Assembly (NCBI GenBank): GCA_015233515.1
Contig: JADFXS010000007.1
Span: 1-43,718 of the forward strand
DNA from: Deltaproteobacteria bacterium
Lineage (GTDB): Bacteria > Desulfobacterota > Desulfarculia > Adiutricales > JAGVGV01
Direction of reading: 5' to 3'
DNA length: 43,718 nucleotides
Both the position numbers and the translations under genes were made by a program. Positions 26,082 to 35,270 of the stretch are shown here, one piece after another (within the stretch, counting starts at the first letter, position 1; every line of letters begins with the position of its first letter). Under the pieces are notes generated by a model. It saw only the letters and a program-made list of their open reading frames with translations, ran no database searches and was not told the origin of the DNA.

Positions 26082-26759
26082 ATGAAGTGGTTGACCGACA
26101 ATAATCCGAAAATGACTTTTACCCGAAAAGTAGGGCCGGAGTTCGCCGTAGTGTTGATCGGCTTGATGATTCTCGTCTCAGTGACGTTGCTTATCGGCTG
26201 CGGCGGCGGCAGCAAGAGCCAGGGCGGCGGCAAGGACCAGGGCGGCGGCGGCGGCAGTGGCAGCAAAGATCCGGTGGAAATTCCGCCCACGGCCGAACCA
26301 GGGGCCCCCAAGTGGGAATTCGCGAGCAACGCGGTCACCTTGCGCATCAGAGCCGACAATATGCTCAATACGTATGAAAATAATCCACATACTCTTGTGC
26401 TTTGCGTCTATATGTTCACCGATCCCAATTCCTTCAAAGACTTGGCGAAAAGTAAAGACGGAGTAGTCAAGCTTCTCGGTTGCCAGAAATTCAGCGACAC
26501 CGTGGCTAGCGTGCAACGAGTTGTCATGCAACCCGGGGAAGTCCGTACGATCATGCTGGACCGAGCGGAAAAGGCTAAATATGTTGGTCTGGCCGCCGGA
26601 TATTTTAATTTGATACCGGACAAAGCCACTCGTCTTTTGCCCTTTCCGGTGGACGTGGCCACGGAAGGCTGGATATTCAAGGATAAATACCAGCTTCCCG
26701 GAAAGCTTGACGTGCAAATTTTCCTAGGATCAGACGAAATCCGGGAAGGTGGGAGTTAA
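26082..26759 (+). CDS. tssJ: T6SS outer-membrane lipoprotein TssJ
   Basis: This 225-aa lipoprotein anchors the T6SS membrane complex in the outer membrane and binds the periplasmic end of TssM. A hydrophobic stretch ends in the lipobox LLIGC with lipidated C40. A long Gly-rich linker (two GGG-rich runs) leads to the folded domain: LRIRADNMLN, PHTLVLCVYMFTDPNSF and GEVRTIMLDRAEKAKYVGL are typical TssJ segments. The frame is open 42 codons further upstream. The ATG at 26082 gives a sensible signal peptide and was chosen, though the ribosome binding site is weak; an ATG at 26112 is another option. The tssK gene begins three bases after the stop. Confidence 0.88.
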   Translation: MKWLTDNNPKMTFTRKVGPEFAVVLIGLMILVSVTLLIGCGGGSKSQGGGKDQGGGGGSGSKDPVEIPPTAEPGAPKWEFASNAVTLRIRADNMLNTYENNPHTLVLCVYMFTDPNSFKDLAKSKDGVVKLLGCQKFSDTVASVQRVVMQPGEVRTIMLDRAEKAKYVGLAAGYFNLIPDKATRLLPFPVDVATEGWIFKDKYQLPGKLDVQIFLGSDEIREGGS

Positions 26760-26761
26760 TA

Positions 26762-28150
26762 GTGCCCTTAGAACGACCTCTTTTTTGGCATCAAGGGCTG
26801 TTCCTTCAGCCCCAGCACTTTCAATTGACCGACCTGCACCACGCCGCGCAGGTCCTTCCTTTTCAAACTTACGGCTTACCTGATTTTTGGGGACTGGTCA
26901 GCATCCAAATCCAGGACGCTGCCCTGAACAACAAGTCTTTCGAAATCTTGAGCGGAGAATTTCTCTTTCCGGATGGAACTCACTGTGTTTTTCCCGGGAC
27001 GGCCGTCATCAAACCTCGTTCCTTTGATGATGCCTGGCTCCAGGGAGAAAAACCTTTCACCGTGTACTTGGGATTGCGGAAATGGGATCCTAGTGGTGAA
27101 AATGTGGCCATAGTCGGCAGCATGGATGAAGTCATCAATGTCACCACTCGTTTTGCGACTACCGCCAATCCGGAAGAAGTCCGCGACCTTCACGCCGGCG
27201 GACCGATAGCTCAGGTCAAGAGGCTCAACCTGGCTTTGCGCATTTTCTGGGAAAACGAAATCGGTCAATTAGATAACTATTATGCGATTCCCGTCGCCCA
27301 GATAGAACGTTCGGGCGAGGAAATCCATCTGTCCAGACGGTTCGTGCCCCCCTGTTTGACCATAGCCGCCAGTGAATTCTTGATCAAAGTCGTCAAGGAT
27401 GTTCGCGACCAGGTAACCTCCCGATGCCGGCAACTGGAAGAGTACAAGAGCCCGCGGGAGACAACAAGCGCGCAATTTGACATTGGAATTGTCATCTTTC
27501 TCCTGGCACTTCGTTCGCTGAATCGTTGGGTGCCATTGCTGTGTCACTATGCTGAAACACGACACCTGCATCCCTGGACGGTTTATTGCGCCTTACGGCA
27601 GCTTGTCGGCGAACTCTCCACCTTTTCCGAAAACGTGAACGCCAGCGGTGAACGTATAGACGGAACCAGAGTCCTGCCGCCTTACAAGCACGATAATTTG
27701 TATGAGTGTTTCGCATCGGCCCTCACCCTGATCGGCGAGCTGATGGATGCGATCACCGTCAGTCCGGGGCATATGATCAGGCTGGACTTCGACGGTAAAT
27801 ACTTTGCCAATGAGGTTCCGGAACATATTTTTGACAGCCGCAACCGCTTCTGGCTGGTTTTGCGGACTGAAACCCAAGCGGAAACCGTCGCTTACGCGGT
27901 CCGGCGTTTAGCCAAGCTCAGCGCCAAGAGAAACATTACCACGCTGATCGCGAGAGCTGTGCCCGGCGTCCCCTTGGAGCACTTTCCCATCCCGCCGGCC
28001 GGTTTACCCCGGCGAGCCAATACCCACTATTTTAGGATAGATCATACCAGCGCTCAATGGCAGGAGGTTGAAGCCAACCATGCCGTGGCGTTGTACTGGG
28101 ATTCCGCACCCAAGGATTTGGGAGTGGAATTAGCCGTGCTCAGGAGTTGA
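26762..28150 (+). CDS. tssK: T6SS baseplate subunit TssK
   Basis: This 462-aa cytoplasmic protein is a trimeric connector between the baseplate (TssF/TssG) and the TssL/TssM membrane complex. The N terminus PLFWHQGLFLQPQHFQ is the family hallmark. The remaining length fits the shoulder and receptor-binding domains. It starts at a GTG two bases after the tssJ stop codon. Its TGA overlaps the tssL ATG (TGATGG), so translation is coupled. Confidence 0.95.
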   Translation: MPLERPLFWHQGLFLQPQHFQLTDLHHAAQVLPFQTYGLPDFWGLVSIQIQDAALNNKSFEILSGEFLFPDGTHCVFPGTAVIKPRSFDDAWLQGEKPFTVYLGLRKWDPSGENVAIVGSMDEVINVTTRFATTANPEEVRDLHAGGPIAQVKRLNLALRIFWENEIGQLDNYYAIPVAQIERSGEEIHLSRRFVPPCLTIAASEFLIKVVKDVRDQVTSRCRQLEEYKSPRETTSAQFDIGIVIFLLALRSLNRWVPLLCHYAETRHLHPWTVYCALRQLVGELSTFSENVNASGERIDGTRVLPPYKHDNLYECFASALTLIGELMDAITVSPGHMIRLDFDGKYFANEVPEHIFDSRNRFWLVLRTETQAETVAYAVRRLAKLSAKRNITTLIARAVPGVPLEHFPIPPAGLPRRANTHYFRIDHTSAQWQEVEANHAVALYWDSAPKDLGVELAVLRS

Positions 28151-28827
28151 TGGCGGTGCGTTTGATCGATTATTTTACCCGGGTCGTGGCTTTCACTCAG
28201 GCTTGGCAAAAAAAATTGCCTAAAGTCCAGCCGGCTATAGTCTCCGTACAGGCCGACTACGAAACCATGTTCACTCAAGCTCAAGAAGAAGTTCGGTTGG
28301 CCGAATATTCCGCCGAAGATTATGATCTGGCCCGATTCGCCGTGGTGGCCTATATCGACGAAACGATAATGCTTTCCGATTGGGTGAATCGGGACGCTTG
28401 GGCGGCCCAGTCGCTTCAACTTAAATATTATGAAACAACCAATGCCGGTAAAGAGTTTTTTATCCGGTTGAATGACTTACCCGAAAGCCGGAAGCAAGTC
28501 CGGGAAGTTTATTTAATTTGTTTAAGTTTAGGGTTCTCCGGAATTTATTTTGGAGAGGATCAACATACCTCTCTTGAACAAATCAAGAAATCCGGCCTGG
28601 AGACCTTATGGGCCGACCAGACCGGAGATATTGATTTTTCTACCCCGTTTCCCCAGGCTTATCCCAGTGAACTCACAAAAACCAAAGATAAAAACCTTAA
28701 ATGGGGGTGGGGTTTCTTGACCCTTGTTTTCCTCATTTTACCACCGGCTTTATTTATCAGCCTTTTTGTGATGTTTAGGTTGTATTTATATAAAATTATT
28801 GATGATTTTATACGAGTTGGGATGTAA
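28150..28827 (+). CDS. tssL: T6SS inner-membrane protein TssL (DotU family)
   Basis: This 225-aa protein has a cytoplasmic helical domain (EDYDLARFAVVAYIDETIM is typical) and one C-terminal transmembrane helix at about 185-212 (LTLVFLILPPALFISLFVM). It contacts TssK and TssM. There is no OmpA-like peptidoglycan-binding extension, so cell-wall anchoring must come from elsewhere. The ATG overlaps the tssK TGA and has AGGAG seven bases before. The TTG one codon upstream is not needed. tssM follows after 18 bases. Confidence 0.93.
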   Translation: MAVRLIDYFTRVVAFTQAWQKKLPKVQPAIVSVQADYETMFTQAQEEVRLAEYSAEDYDLARFAVVAYIDETIMLSDWVNRDAWAAQSLQLKYYETTNAGKEFFIRLNDLPESRKQVREVYLICLSLGFSGIYFGEDQHTSLEQIKKSGLETLWADQTGDIDFSTPFPQAYPSELTKTKDKNLKWGWGFLTLVFLILPPALFISLFVMFRLYLYKIIDDFIRVGM

Positions 28828-28845
28828 GGGGCAGTTGGAAATTCA

Positions 28846-31800
28846 ATGCTCAAACTTCTATGGACCGCGTTTAAAATTCTTCTAGTCCTGGTTTTGCTGG
28901 GCGTCCTAGGCGTGGGCCTTTATCTGTTGGTTTACCATCAGAAATGGCCATGGTGGGTGGGCGTAGTAATATTCATCGGCATACTAGGTCTGATCCTCGG
29001 CGTTTTGTTCCTAAAGAAATGGCTGTTCCGCCGGAGAGAAAGGCAGTTTGTCCAGCGGATAGTGGAGCAGGACGAAGCGGTCATGCCCAAGGCTCCGGTG
29101 GGGGAACGCCAGCAAATTCGCGATCTGGAAGCCCGTTGGCATGCCGCCATGGCGATTCTGCGACGGTCTCAACTCCGCAAGCATGGCGACCCGATTTATG
29201 TTTTGCCCTGGTATTTATTGCTCGGCGCCCCGGAATCAGGAAAAAGCACTGCTCTGAGCAGTGCTCGCCTGCCCGCGCCTTTGACGGAAGTCAGTCCCGA
29301 CCCGGAGGGCGGGGAAACCCCCAACTGTGATTGGTATTTCCTGGAAAACTCCGTGATCATGGATACTACCGGCCGTTACTCCATGCCGGTGGATGAGGTC
29401 TTGGACCGGGAGGAATGGCAACGTTTTCTTAACCTGCTGGTAAAATATCGCCGCCAGGAAGCGCTCAACGGAGTCGTGGTCACTGTTCCGGCCGACAAAC
29501 TCCTCACCGGCAGTCCTGACGCCGTGGCGGAAGACGCCAGGCAGCTCAGACGCCGGATTGACGAATTAATTAGGGTCCTCGGTTCAAAATTCCCAGCCTG
29601 GATCATGGTCACCAAGATGGATACCATGGTGGGAATAAATGCGCTGGGCAATTTGCTGGCCGAAGACGTTAGATGCCAGGCCATGGGCCATCATCATGCC
29701 GCCACTCGCCACGAACCAAGGGTTTTTGTGGAAGAAACCATGGAAGTGGTCACCGACCGGCTTAAAGATATGCTCCTGCTGCTCTTGGGACAGAACCCAA
29801 GCGAAGACTACGCCTTATTTCTCCTGCCTGGCGAATTGGAAAAAATCTTCCCGAATTTGCGGGTATTCGCCGAAACGCTATTCGAAGAAAACCCTTACCA
29901 GGAAACCCCACTTCTGCGCGGTATCTATTTTTCCAGCGGCCGACAAAACAAAGAAGCCCGTTCGTTGATTTTGACCGGAACAGAAACCGTCAGCGATTTG
30001 GCTATTCCGGCGCCTAATACGGAGCAAGGACTTTTTCTTTCGGATTTCTTTTCTAAAATATTGCCGGCTGACCGGAATTTGCTATCTCCCATCCGCGAGT
30101 ACCTCTCATGGCGCCGATTGACGCGTAATTTAGGGCTGACCGCGTGGGCGGCGATCATCTTTTTTCTCTGCGGCCTGCTGAGTTTTTCTTTTGTAAAAAA
30201 TATCAAAGTCTTGCATGATTTGACCGACGATCTGATCCGACCGCCCGTATTGACCAATAACTTGGAGAAGGATTTGATCCTGATGGATCGTTATCGGACC
30301 GAGCTATTGGAGCTGGAAGATAACAACAAAAAATGGTGGATGCCCCGCTTTGGCCTTGAACAGACGATTGATGTTGAAAACCGCCTCAAGAAAAATTACT
30401 GTCTGATGTTCCGGCGCGGGCTTCTTGATCATCTGGATTTTAGCCTGGCTAAAAGCATGGACGGTTTCACTAAAAACACTCCCGGTGAAATCATCGGCGC
30501 ATACGTGGAACATCTCCAGACCAGAATCAATCTTCTGATGGCCGCCTATGACGGCGCTTCGTATCATGACCTGGAAAAATTACCCCCACCAGCCTATACG
30601 GCCATATCCCTGACCGATCAAAAGATGCTTTCGGAAATCGCCATGGCCTTCGGCCCTCTGTACATCTCCTATTTAAGCTGGACCCCGAACCGGTGGACGG
30701 TCGCCCAGGAACTGGCGACTCTTCGCAATCAGCTGAAACATATGGCCGATATTCGCACAACTTCCATGCGGTGGCTGGTGGCCTGGGTCAATGTTCAACC
30801 GGACCTTAAATCGGTGGTCATGGAGGATTTCTGGGGGCAAGGCCGCCTGGATCGGGCCGAATCCGTCAACGTTCCCCCGGCTTACACCCGTAAGGGACGG
30901 GATCGGATCGATGAATTCGTCAATCGATATCGCGCCTCGCTGGAAGATAGCAAAATCCTGGACGAGCGACTTAAGGAATTCGACGACTGGTACTGGCGGG
31001 AATACTTGATGGCTTGGGACCATTTCGGCTGGAGCTTTGACCAGGGCTTCATTCTCATCGGCGCAGACGATGATCGACGCGCCATGGCTGAAGTCATGGC
31101 CGATCCGGTCAATCCATATTACCAACTCCTGGATCGGATGGCCGATGAACTGGAACCGTTGTATGAGCGGGAGGGCATTCCAGTTTGGGTTAAATCAGCG
31201 GTTAGCTTTCAGAAAGTCAAAAAGCAAGCCGCTCAACAGGATGTCCTAAAAACAGCTAATATTTTGACCAAAACCGCGGAAAAAGGTGAAACTCTTCTTA
31301 AAGAAGCCTTCCGAAATCCGGACGCTCAAACCATCTCCCGGCTGGAACATGTCTCCAAGGCCAGCGAGCAACTTAAGGCTTACGAAAAGGCTTTGACCGA
31401 CATCATTCCTGTCACCAGTTCACGGGAAATGGCCTTTAAAATGGCCTCCAAGTTCTATCCGACGGCTTCGGACGGCGCGCAGCCAGAGGCTAAATCGCCT
31501 TTCCAAGATGCCAATTCGGCTTTGACCAAGCTAAAAGGGACAACCTTGTCCGTTGAAGCCCGCCGAGATAACCTTTTCTGGCATCTGCTTTACGGCCCAC
31601 TCAAGTTCCTGCTGGCCTACACCACCCATGAAGCAGCCTGTGAATTGCAGCTGAATTGGGAAGGGTCAGTTCTGGCTACCGTAGCCGATATGCCGCCGGA
31701 CAAGGTAAAAACCACGTTATTCGATCAGGAAAAAGGTTTGGCCTGGAAATTCGTGACCGGCCCGGCCGCACCGTTCATCGGACGGAGTTCCCAAGGCTTC

Positions 31801-32523
31801 TATGCCCGTTCCTGCCTGGATCAGGAATTTCCCTTTCTGAAACCATTCCTTGGATTTCTCGACATGGGAGCATCGGGCAATCAGGTGCTCTTGCCTGAAT
31901 ATCAGGTTAATATCAAGACGCGACCGGTATCCGTGAACCGAGGAGCGTTGCTGGCCCCATACCAGGTCATCGTGACGCTGGATTGCGCCCAGGGTCCTCA
32001 GACCCTTGATAATTATAACTATCCAGCCTCTCAAGACTTTAAATGGCAGCCGGATAAGTGCGGAACGGTTACTTTGAAGATTATTTTCAGCGATTTCACC
32101 CTGACCGGCCGATATGAAGGCCCCACGGGTTTTCCTGACTTTCTGGAAGATTTCCGTCACGGAACCAAGGTCTTTACCCCGGAGGATTTCCCTGATCAGA
32201 AAGACGACCTGAATAATCTCCGGGTTTCTGAAATCCGTTTGACCTACATCATCACCGATAGCGAACCGGTCCGTAAGCTCCTTTTGTACCAACCTTATTT
32301 TGTACCTCAGCAGATTACCGAATGCTACACCGGCCCGTTCAAGAATAAAGACCAGGATAAATCGGCTGAGACGACGACCAGCACTGTTCCAGGCGCACTG
32401 CCGCCTCAGGGCAAAGACTCAGGAAAAAAAGGTCAACTGGAACCTGTCCCTAAAAAGAATATCATACCCGAGCCGACCAAGACGCCTCCGCCGGAAACCA
32501 AGGCCGCGCCACGTTCCAAGTAA
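28846..32523 (+). CDS. tssM: T6SS inner-membrane protein TssM (IcmF)
   Basis: This 1225-aa protein is the central channel of the T6SS membrane complex. Two transmembrane helices lie at about residues 5-27 and 35-57 and a third at about 430-450. The cytoplasmic domain between has an intact Walker A, GAPESGKST (127-135), and DTTGRY as the following switch segment, so NTP binding is expected. The periplasmic part of about 770 residues includes the usual C-terminal beta-rich region that binds TssJ. The last 60 residues are a low-complexity Pro/Lys/Thr-rich tail (PPPETKAAPRSK at the end), which looks unusual for the family. A gap of about 400 bases follows before tssA. Confidence 0.95.
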   Translation: MLKLLWTAFKILLVLVLLGVLGVGLYLLVYHQKWPWWVGVVIFIGILGLILGVLFLKKWLFRRRERQFVQRIVEQDEAVMPKAPVGERQQIRDLEARWHAAMAILRRSQLRKHGDPIYVLPWYLLLGAPESGKSTALSSARLPAPLTEVSPDPEGGETPNCDWYFLENSVIMDTTGRYSMPVDEVLDREEWQRFLNLLVKYRRQEALNGVVVTVPADKLLTGSPDAVAEDARQLRRRIDELIRVLGSKFPAWIMVTKMDTMVGINALGNLLAEDVRCQAMGHHHAATRHEPRVFVEETMEVVTDRLKDMLLLLLGQNPSEDYALFLLPGELEKIFPNLRVFAETLFEENPYQETPLLRGIYFSSGRQNKEARSLILTGTETVSDLAIPAPNTEQGLFLSDFFSKILPADRNLLSPIREYLSWRRLTRNLGLTAWAAIIFFLCGLLSFSFVKNIKVLHDLTDDLIRPPVLTNNLEKDLILMDRYRTELLELEDNNKKWWMPRFGLEQTIDVENRLKKNYCLMFRRGLLDHLDFSLAKSMDGFTKNTPGEIIGAYVEHLQTRINLLMAAYDGASYHDLEKLPPPAYTAISLTDQKMLSEIAMAFGPLYISYLSWTPNRWTVAQELATLRNQLKHMADIRTTSMRWLVAWVNVQPDLKSVVMEDFWGQGRLDRAESVNVPPAYTRKGRDRIDEFVNRYRASLEDSKILDERLKEFDDWYWREYLMAWDHFGWSFDQGFILIGADDDRRAMAEVMADPVNPYYQLLDRMADELEPLYEREGIPVWVKSAVSFQKVKKQAAQQDVLKTANILTKTAEKGETLLKEAFRNPDAQTISRLEHVSKASEQLKAYEKALTDIIPVTSSREMAFKMASKFYPTASDGAQPEAKSPFQDANSALTKLKGTTLSVEARRDNLFWHLLYGPLKFLLAYTTHEAACELQLNWEGSVLATVADMPPDKVKTTLFDQEKGLAWKFVTGPAAPFIGRSSQGFYARSCLDQEFPFLKPFLGFLDMGASGNQVLLPEYQVNIKTRPVSVNRGALLAPYQVIVTLDCAQGPQTLDNYNYPASQDFKWQPDKCGTVTLKIIFSDFTLTGRYEGPTGFPDFLEDFRHGTKVFTPEDFPDQKDDLNNLRVSEIRLTYIITDSEPVRKLLLYQPYFVPQQITECYTGPFKNKDQDKSAETTTSTVPGALPPQGKDSGKKGQLEPVPKKNIIPEPTKTPPPETKAAPRSK

Positions 32524-32927
32524 TGCCGAGTCGGCGGTTTATAAGCTTATAATATTGTTTATAATGTAAATAATGACGTCCGCGGTTTCACCTGGTTTAA
32601 TCCCGTTTCGACCGCTACAGTTCGGGAAGCAACCCTTGGCGGAAGCCGGAGATTCTTCTATCGGGTTCACAAGCCGGGTAGAGAATTCCGTGAAGATATA
32701 GGCAAGCGCATTCCCCGTAACTTGACGCTGATCTGACGAAAAACGCAAGGCGCTTTCCTTCCTGACAAATGAAAGACTCCTCAAGGCCCATTTTTCGGGG
32801 CTTCATGATGTTTCAATATATCTTTGTGTGCCCTATCTGTGATTATATGATGAATTTTGGCGTCGCTTTTTCTATAATCATGCGATTCATGCTGAAAAGT
32901 GATTCTCCCGGAAGGTGATTAAAGAAA
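32524..32927. other. intergenic region between tssM and tssA
   Basis: This 404-base gap splits the T6SS cluster into two units. It holds a sequence at 32701-32725 matching 1949-1973 at 22 of 25 positions (GGCRAGCGCATTYCCCGTARCTTG). That is a decayed copy of the REP-like element, without its second arm. A perfect TATAAT lies near the end. No intrinsic terminator was found after tssM and no convincing gene. Confidence 0.5.
32851..32878 (+). promoter_or_regulatory. possible promoter of the second T6SS unit (tssA)
   Basis: A perfect -10 TATAAT lies at 32873-32878, 50 bases before the tssA ATG, with a weak -35 TGAATT (32851-32856) at 16 bases. Support comes mainly from the -10 and its position in the gap that separates tssM from tssA. 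Confidence 0.4.
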
Positions 32928-34505
32928 ATGGATTTGTTAGAATTAGGAAAAGTCCCTATCAGCGGTGACAACTCGGCCGGGATCGATGCCAAATATGAAC
33001 CCGATTATGATGCTCTGCAAAAAGAGATCGATAAAATGTCCAGCGCCACGTCCGGGGGAGGCATCGACTGGAAGCGGGTGATCACTCTTTCTTCGGATAT
33101 CCTCGCGTCAAAATCCAAAGATCTCCAGGTGGCTACTTATCTGGCGGCCGGTTTGATCCAAACCCAGGCTCTGGACGGCTTGAATTCGGGAGTTATCGTT
33201 CTCAAAGATTTGATCGAAAATTTCTGGGAGAATCTATATCCCCCGAAAAAGAGGCTGCGCGGCCGCATCAACGCCTTATCCTGGTGGATGGACCGATGCA
33301 TAGCCTTTTTTCAAAGTTATGAAACAAATGCCTTGCCGGAAGAAAAGGTTCAGAGTCTGCGCGACGCCATCATGGGGTTGGATAGCTCTTTGGCGGATAA
33401 GGTCGAGGACGGACCGATCATATCCAAATTAATGGAATATGTTAATCGATTGCCGGTCCAACAGGCCGCCCCTTCGGCGCCGGCCGCCGGAACAACGGCT
33501 CCAACGACGACCGCGACGACAGCGGCGGGAACCGGCGCTCTTCCTTCATCCGGTTCCGCCGGCGTGCCTTCCACGGTGGCCGCCCCTAAATCTTCGGCGG
33601 ATGCCGATCAGGCCATGCAAGCCGGGCTGGACCTTTTCCTCAAGGCCGCCGATTTCCTGAGAACCCAGGACCCAAGCAATCCTTTATCCTATAGACTGGC
33701 CAGGATTGCCGCTTGGTTCACCCTGGATCGCTTGCCCATGGCTGACGGCAATAAAACGCTCATTCCAGCGCCGGATTCCATGATCCGCAATGTTATTGAC
33801 AATTTAGTCGCCGGTCGCCAGTTTCTGGATGTTGTGCAGGCCGCTGAATCCCGGGTGACTGAATTCATATTCTCCCTGGACTTCAGCCGTTTGAGCGCCG
33901 ATGCCTTGGAGCAATTAGGCGGTCAGTTTCGGATTGCATCCCAAGCCGTGGTTATGGAAACAATCGCATTGATCCAACGGCTTCCGGGTTTGGAAAATTT
34001 AACCTATGATAATGGAACACCCTTCGCTGACAAGGAAACCAAAGCCTGGCTCAAAGCCAATGCCCCCAGCAGTGATCACGGAGGAATTTCAGCGGGAGGG
34101 GGAGGGGACTCGGAACAGGCCGAAGTCGTTACGGCCATGGGACAAGTTCAGGAATTTCTCAAGGATAAAAAGTTGGCCGAAGCACTGGGTTTGCTGAATG
34201 ACAAGCTCCGGCGAGGCGCCTCCGGTCGAGGCAGAATGCTATGGAGCATTTCCCTGGCGCGGACCTTGTCCGATATCGGCCAATTTGCTTTAGCTCGCGC
34301 CTATTTCGATCAACTAATGAGCATTATCGACGAGCATAAACTGGAAACTTGGGAACCTGATTTAGCTTGGAACGCCATGTCGGTGGCCTACAACGGATTG
34401 ATTTCAGAAGATGACCCGGACGGCCGGGAAATGACCAGGGCGTTATTGAATCGCTTAGTGCGGATCAACCCGGCTGAGGCTTTGAAACTGGTCGGTAATA
34501 AGTAG
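32928..34505 (+). CDS. tssA: T6SS protein TssA (ImpA domain)
   Basis: This 525-aa cytoplasmic protein primes and caps sheath-tube polymerisation. The N-terminal ImpA_N domain is clear: LEENLYPP-type segment IENFWENLYPPKKRLRGRIN followed by ALSWWMDR. An Ala/Thr/Pro-rich linker at about 180-230 separates it from a C-terminal helical domain of the VasJ type (LARTLSDIGQFALARAYFDQL). GGAAGGTG precedes the ATG. It is not co-located with tssK-L-M but starts its own unit. A gap of about 270 bases with a promoter follows. Confidence 0.92.
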   Translation: MDLLELGKVPISGDNSAGIDAKYEPDYDALQKEIDKMSSATSGGGIDWKRVITLSSDILASKSKDLQVATYLAAGLIQTQALDGLNSGVIVLKDLIENFWENLYPPKKRLRGRINALSWWMDRCIAFFQSYETNALPEEKVQSLRDAIMGLDSSLADKVEDGPIISKLMEYVNRLPVQQAAPSAPAAGTTAPTTTATTAAGTGALPSSGSAGVPSTVAAPKSSADADQAMQAGLDLFLKAADFLRTQDPSNPLSYRLARIAAWFTLDRLPMADGNKTLIPAPDSMIRNVIDNLVAGRQFLDVVQAAESRVTEFIFSLDFSRLSADALEQLGGQFRIASQAVVMETIALIQRLPGLENLTYDNGTPFADKETKAWLKANAPSSDHGGISAGGGGDSEQAEVVTAMGQVQEFLKDKKLAEALGLLNDKLRRGASGRGRMLWSISLARTLSDIGQFALARAYFDQLMSIIDEHKLETWEPDLAWNAMSVAYNGLISEDDPDGREMTRALLNRLVRINPAEALKLVGNK

Positions 34506-34687
34506 ACTAGGGAGGAAGGTCGGCGATTGAATAATCAAAAAAACGCTCAGGCCTTTAGCCTCGTCGACGGAAGTGCGGGGCATGGCGGTCGGACCGGAAA
34601 GTTACGGAATGAGTTGCTATAATATGACAACAGTATGGTAAAATGGTTAATAAACTCTAAATACATGAGTTGAGGGATATTGAATAC

Positions 34688-34716
34688 TTGATTTTTTTGA
34701 AACTATGCTATTTAAT
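34688..34716 (+). promoter_or_regulatory. promoter of the sheath/tube operon (tssB)
   Basis: TTGATT (34688-34693) and TTTAAT (34711-34716) are spaced by exactly 17 bases, with four and five of six consensus matches. It lies 60 bases before tssB, in an AT-rich 270-base gap after tssA. The following leader ends in a consensus AAAGGAGG ribosome binding site, so strong expression is likely. Confidence 0.5.
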
Positions 34717-34776
34717 ACCGTCTGAAGAAGTCTAAATAAGGATGAAAATAAATTCTCTATAAAGGAGGGTTCGCCC

Positions 34777-35259
34777 ATGGCCAAAGAAGGTTCCGTGGCG
34801 CCTAAGGAGCGAGTGAATATCGTTTACAAACCGGCCACAGGTGACGCCAAGGAAGAGGTGGAATTACCTCTAAAAATGCTGGTCATGAGTGATTTTACCA
34901 TGCGCCAGGATGACCGGCCTGTGGAAGATCGGGATCCTACCAGCGTTGACAAGGATAATTTTAATGAAGTACTCAAGGCCCAGGAATTGGGACTAAAGCT
35001 AGCGGTACCCAACAAACTGGGCAAGGAAGACGAACAACTGGCGGTCAATCTTAAATTCGACAGCTTGAAGGATTTCGAACCGGACCAGATTGTGGCCAAG
35101 GTTCCGGAACTCGCCAAGCTGATGGAATTGCGGGACGCCTTGAAAGCCCTGAAGGGCCCGTTGGGTAATGTCCCGGACTTTCGGAAAAAGGTGCAAGAAC
35201 TGGTTTCCGATGAAGGCGCACGAGCCAGATTGCTAAAAGAACTGGGACTTGAAGGCTGA
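34777..35259 (+). CDS. tssB: T6SS contractile sheath small subunit TssB (VipA)
   Basis: This 160-aa protein assembles with TssC into the contractile sheath. KERVNIVYKP, ELPLKMLVMSDF and RKKVQELVSDEGAR are family features. An AAAGGAGG ribosome binding site sits eight bases before the ATG, and the gene has its own predicted promoter. It lies 11 bases before tssC, as in nearly all T6SS clusters, consistent with co-translation of the two sheath subunits. Confidence 0.95.
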   Translation: MAKEGSVAPKERVNIVYKPATGDAKEEVELPLKMLVMSDFTMRQDDRPVEDRDPTSVDKDNFNEVLKAQELGLKLAVPNKLGKEDEQLAVNLKFDSLKDFEPDQIVAKVPELAKLMELRDALKALKGPLGNVPDFRKKVQELVSDEGARARLLKELGLEG

Positions 35260-35270
35260 GGAGGACGGTG

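Noticed and set aside
32540..32738. Open plus-strand frame of about 65 codons ending FREDIGKRIPRNLTLI before a stop
   Set aside because: It has no start codon with a ribosome binding site, and it ends inside the REP-like fragment at 32701-32725. It is probably chance or a relic.
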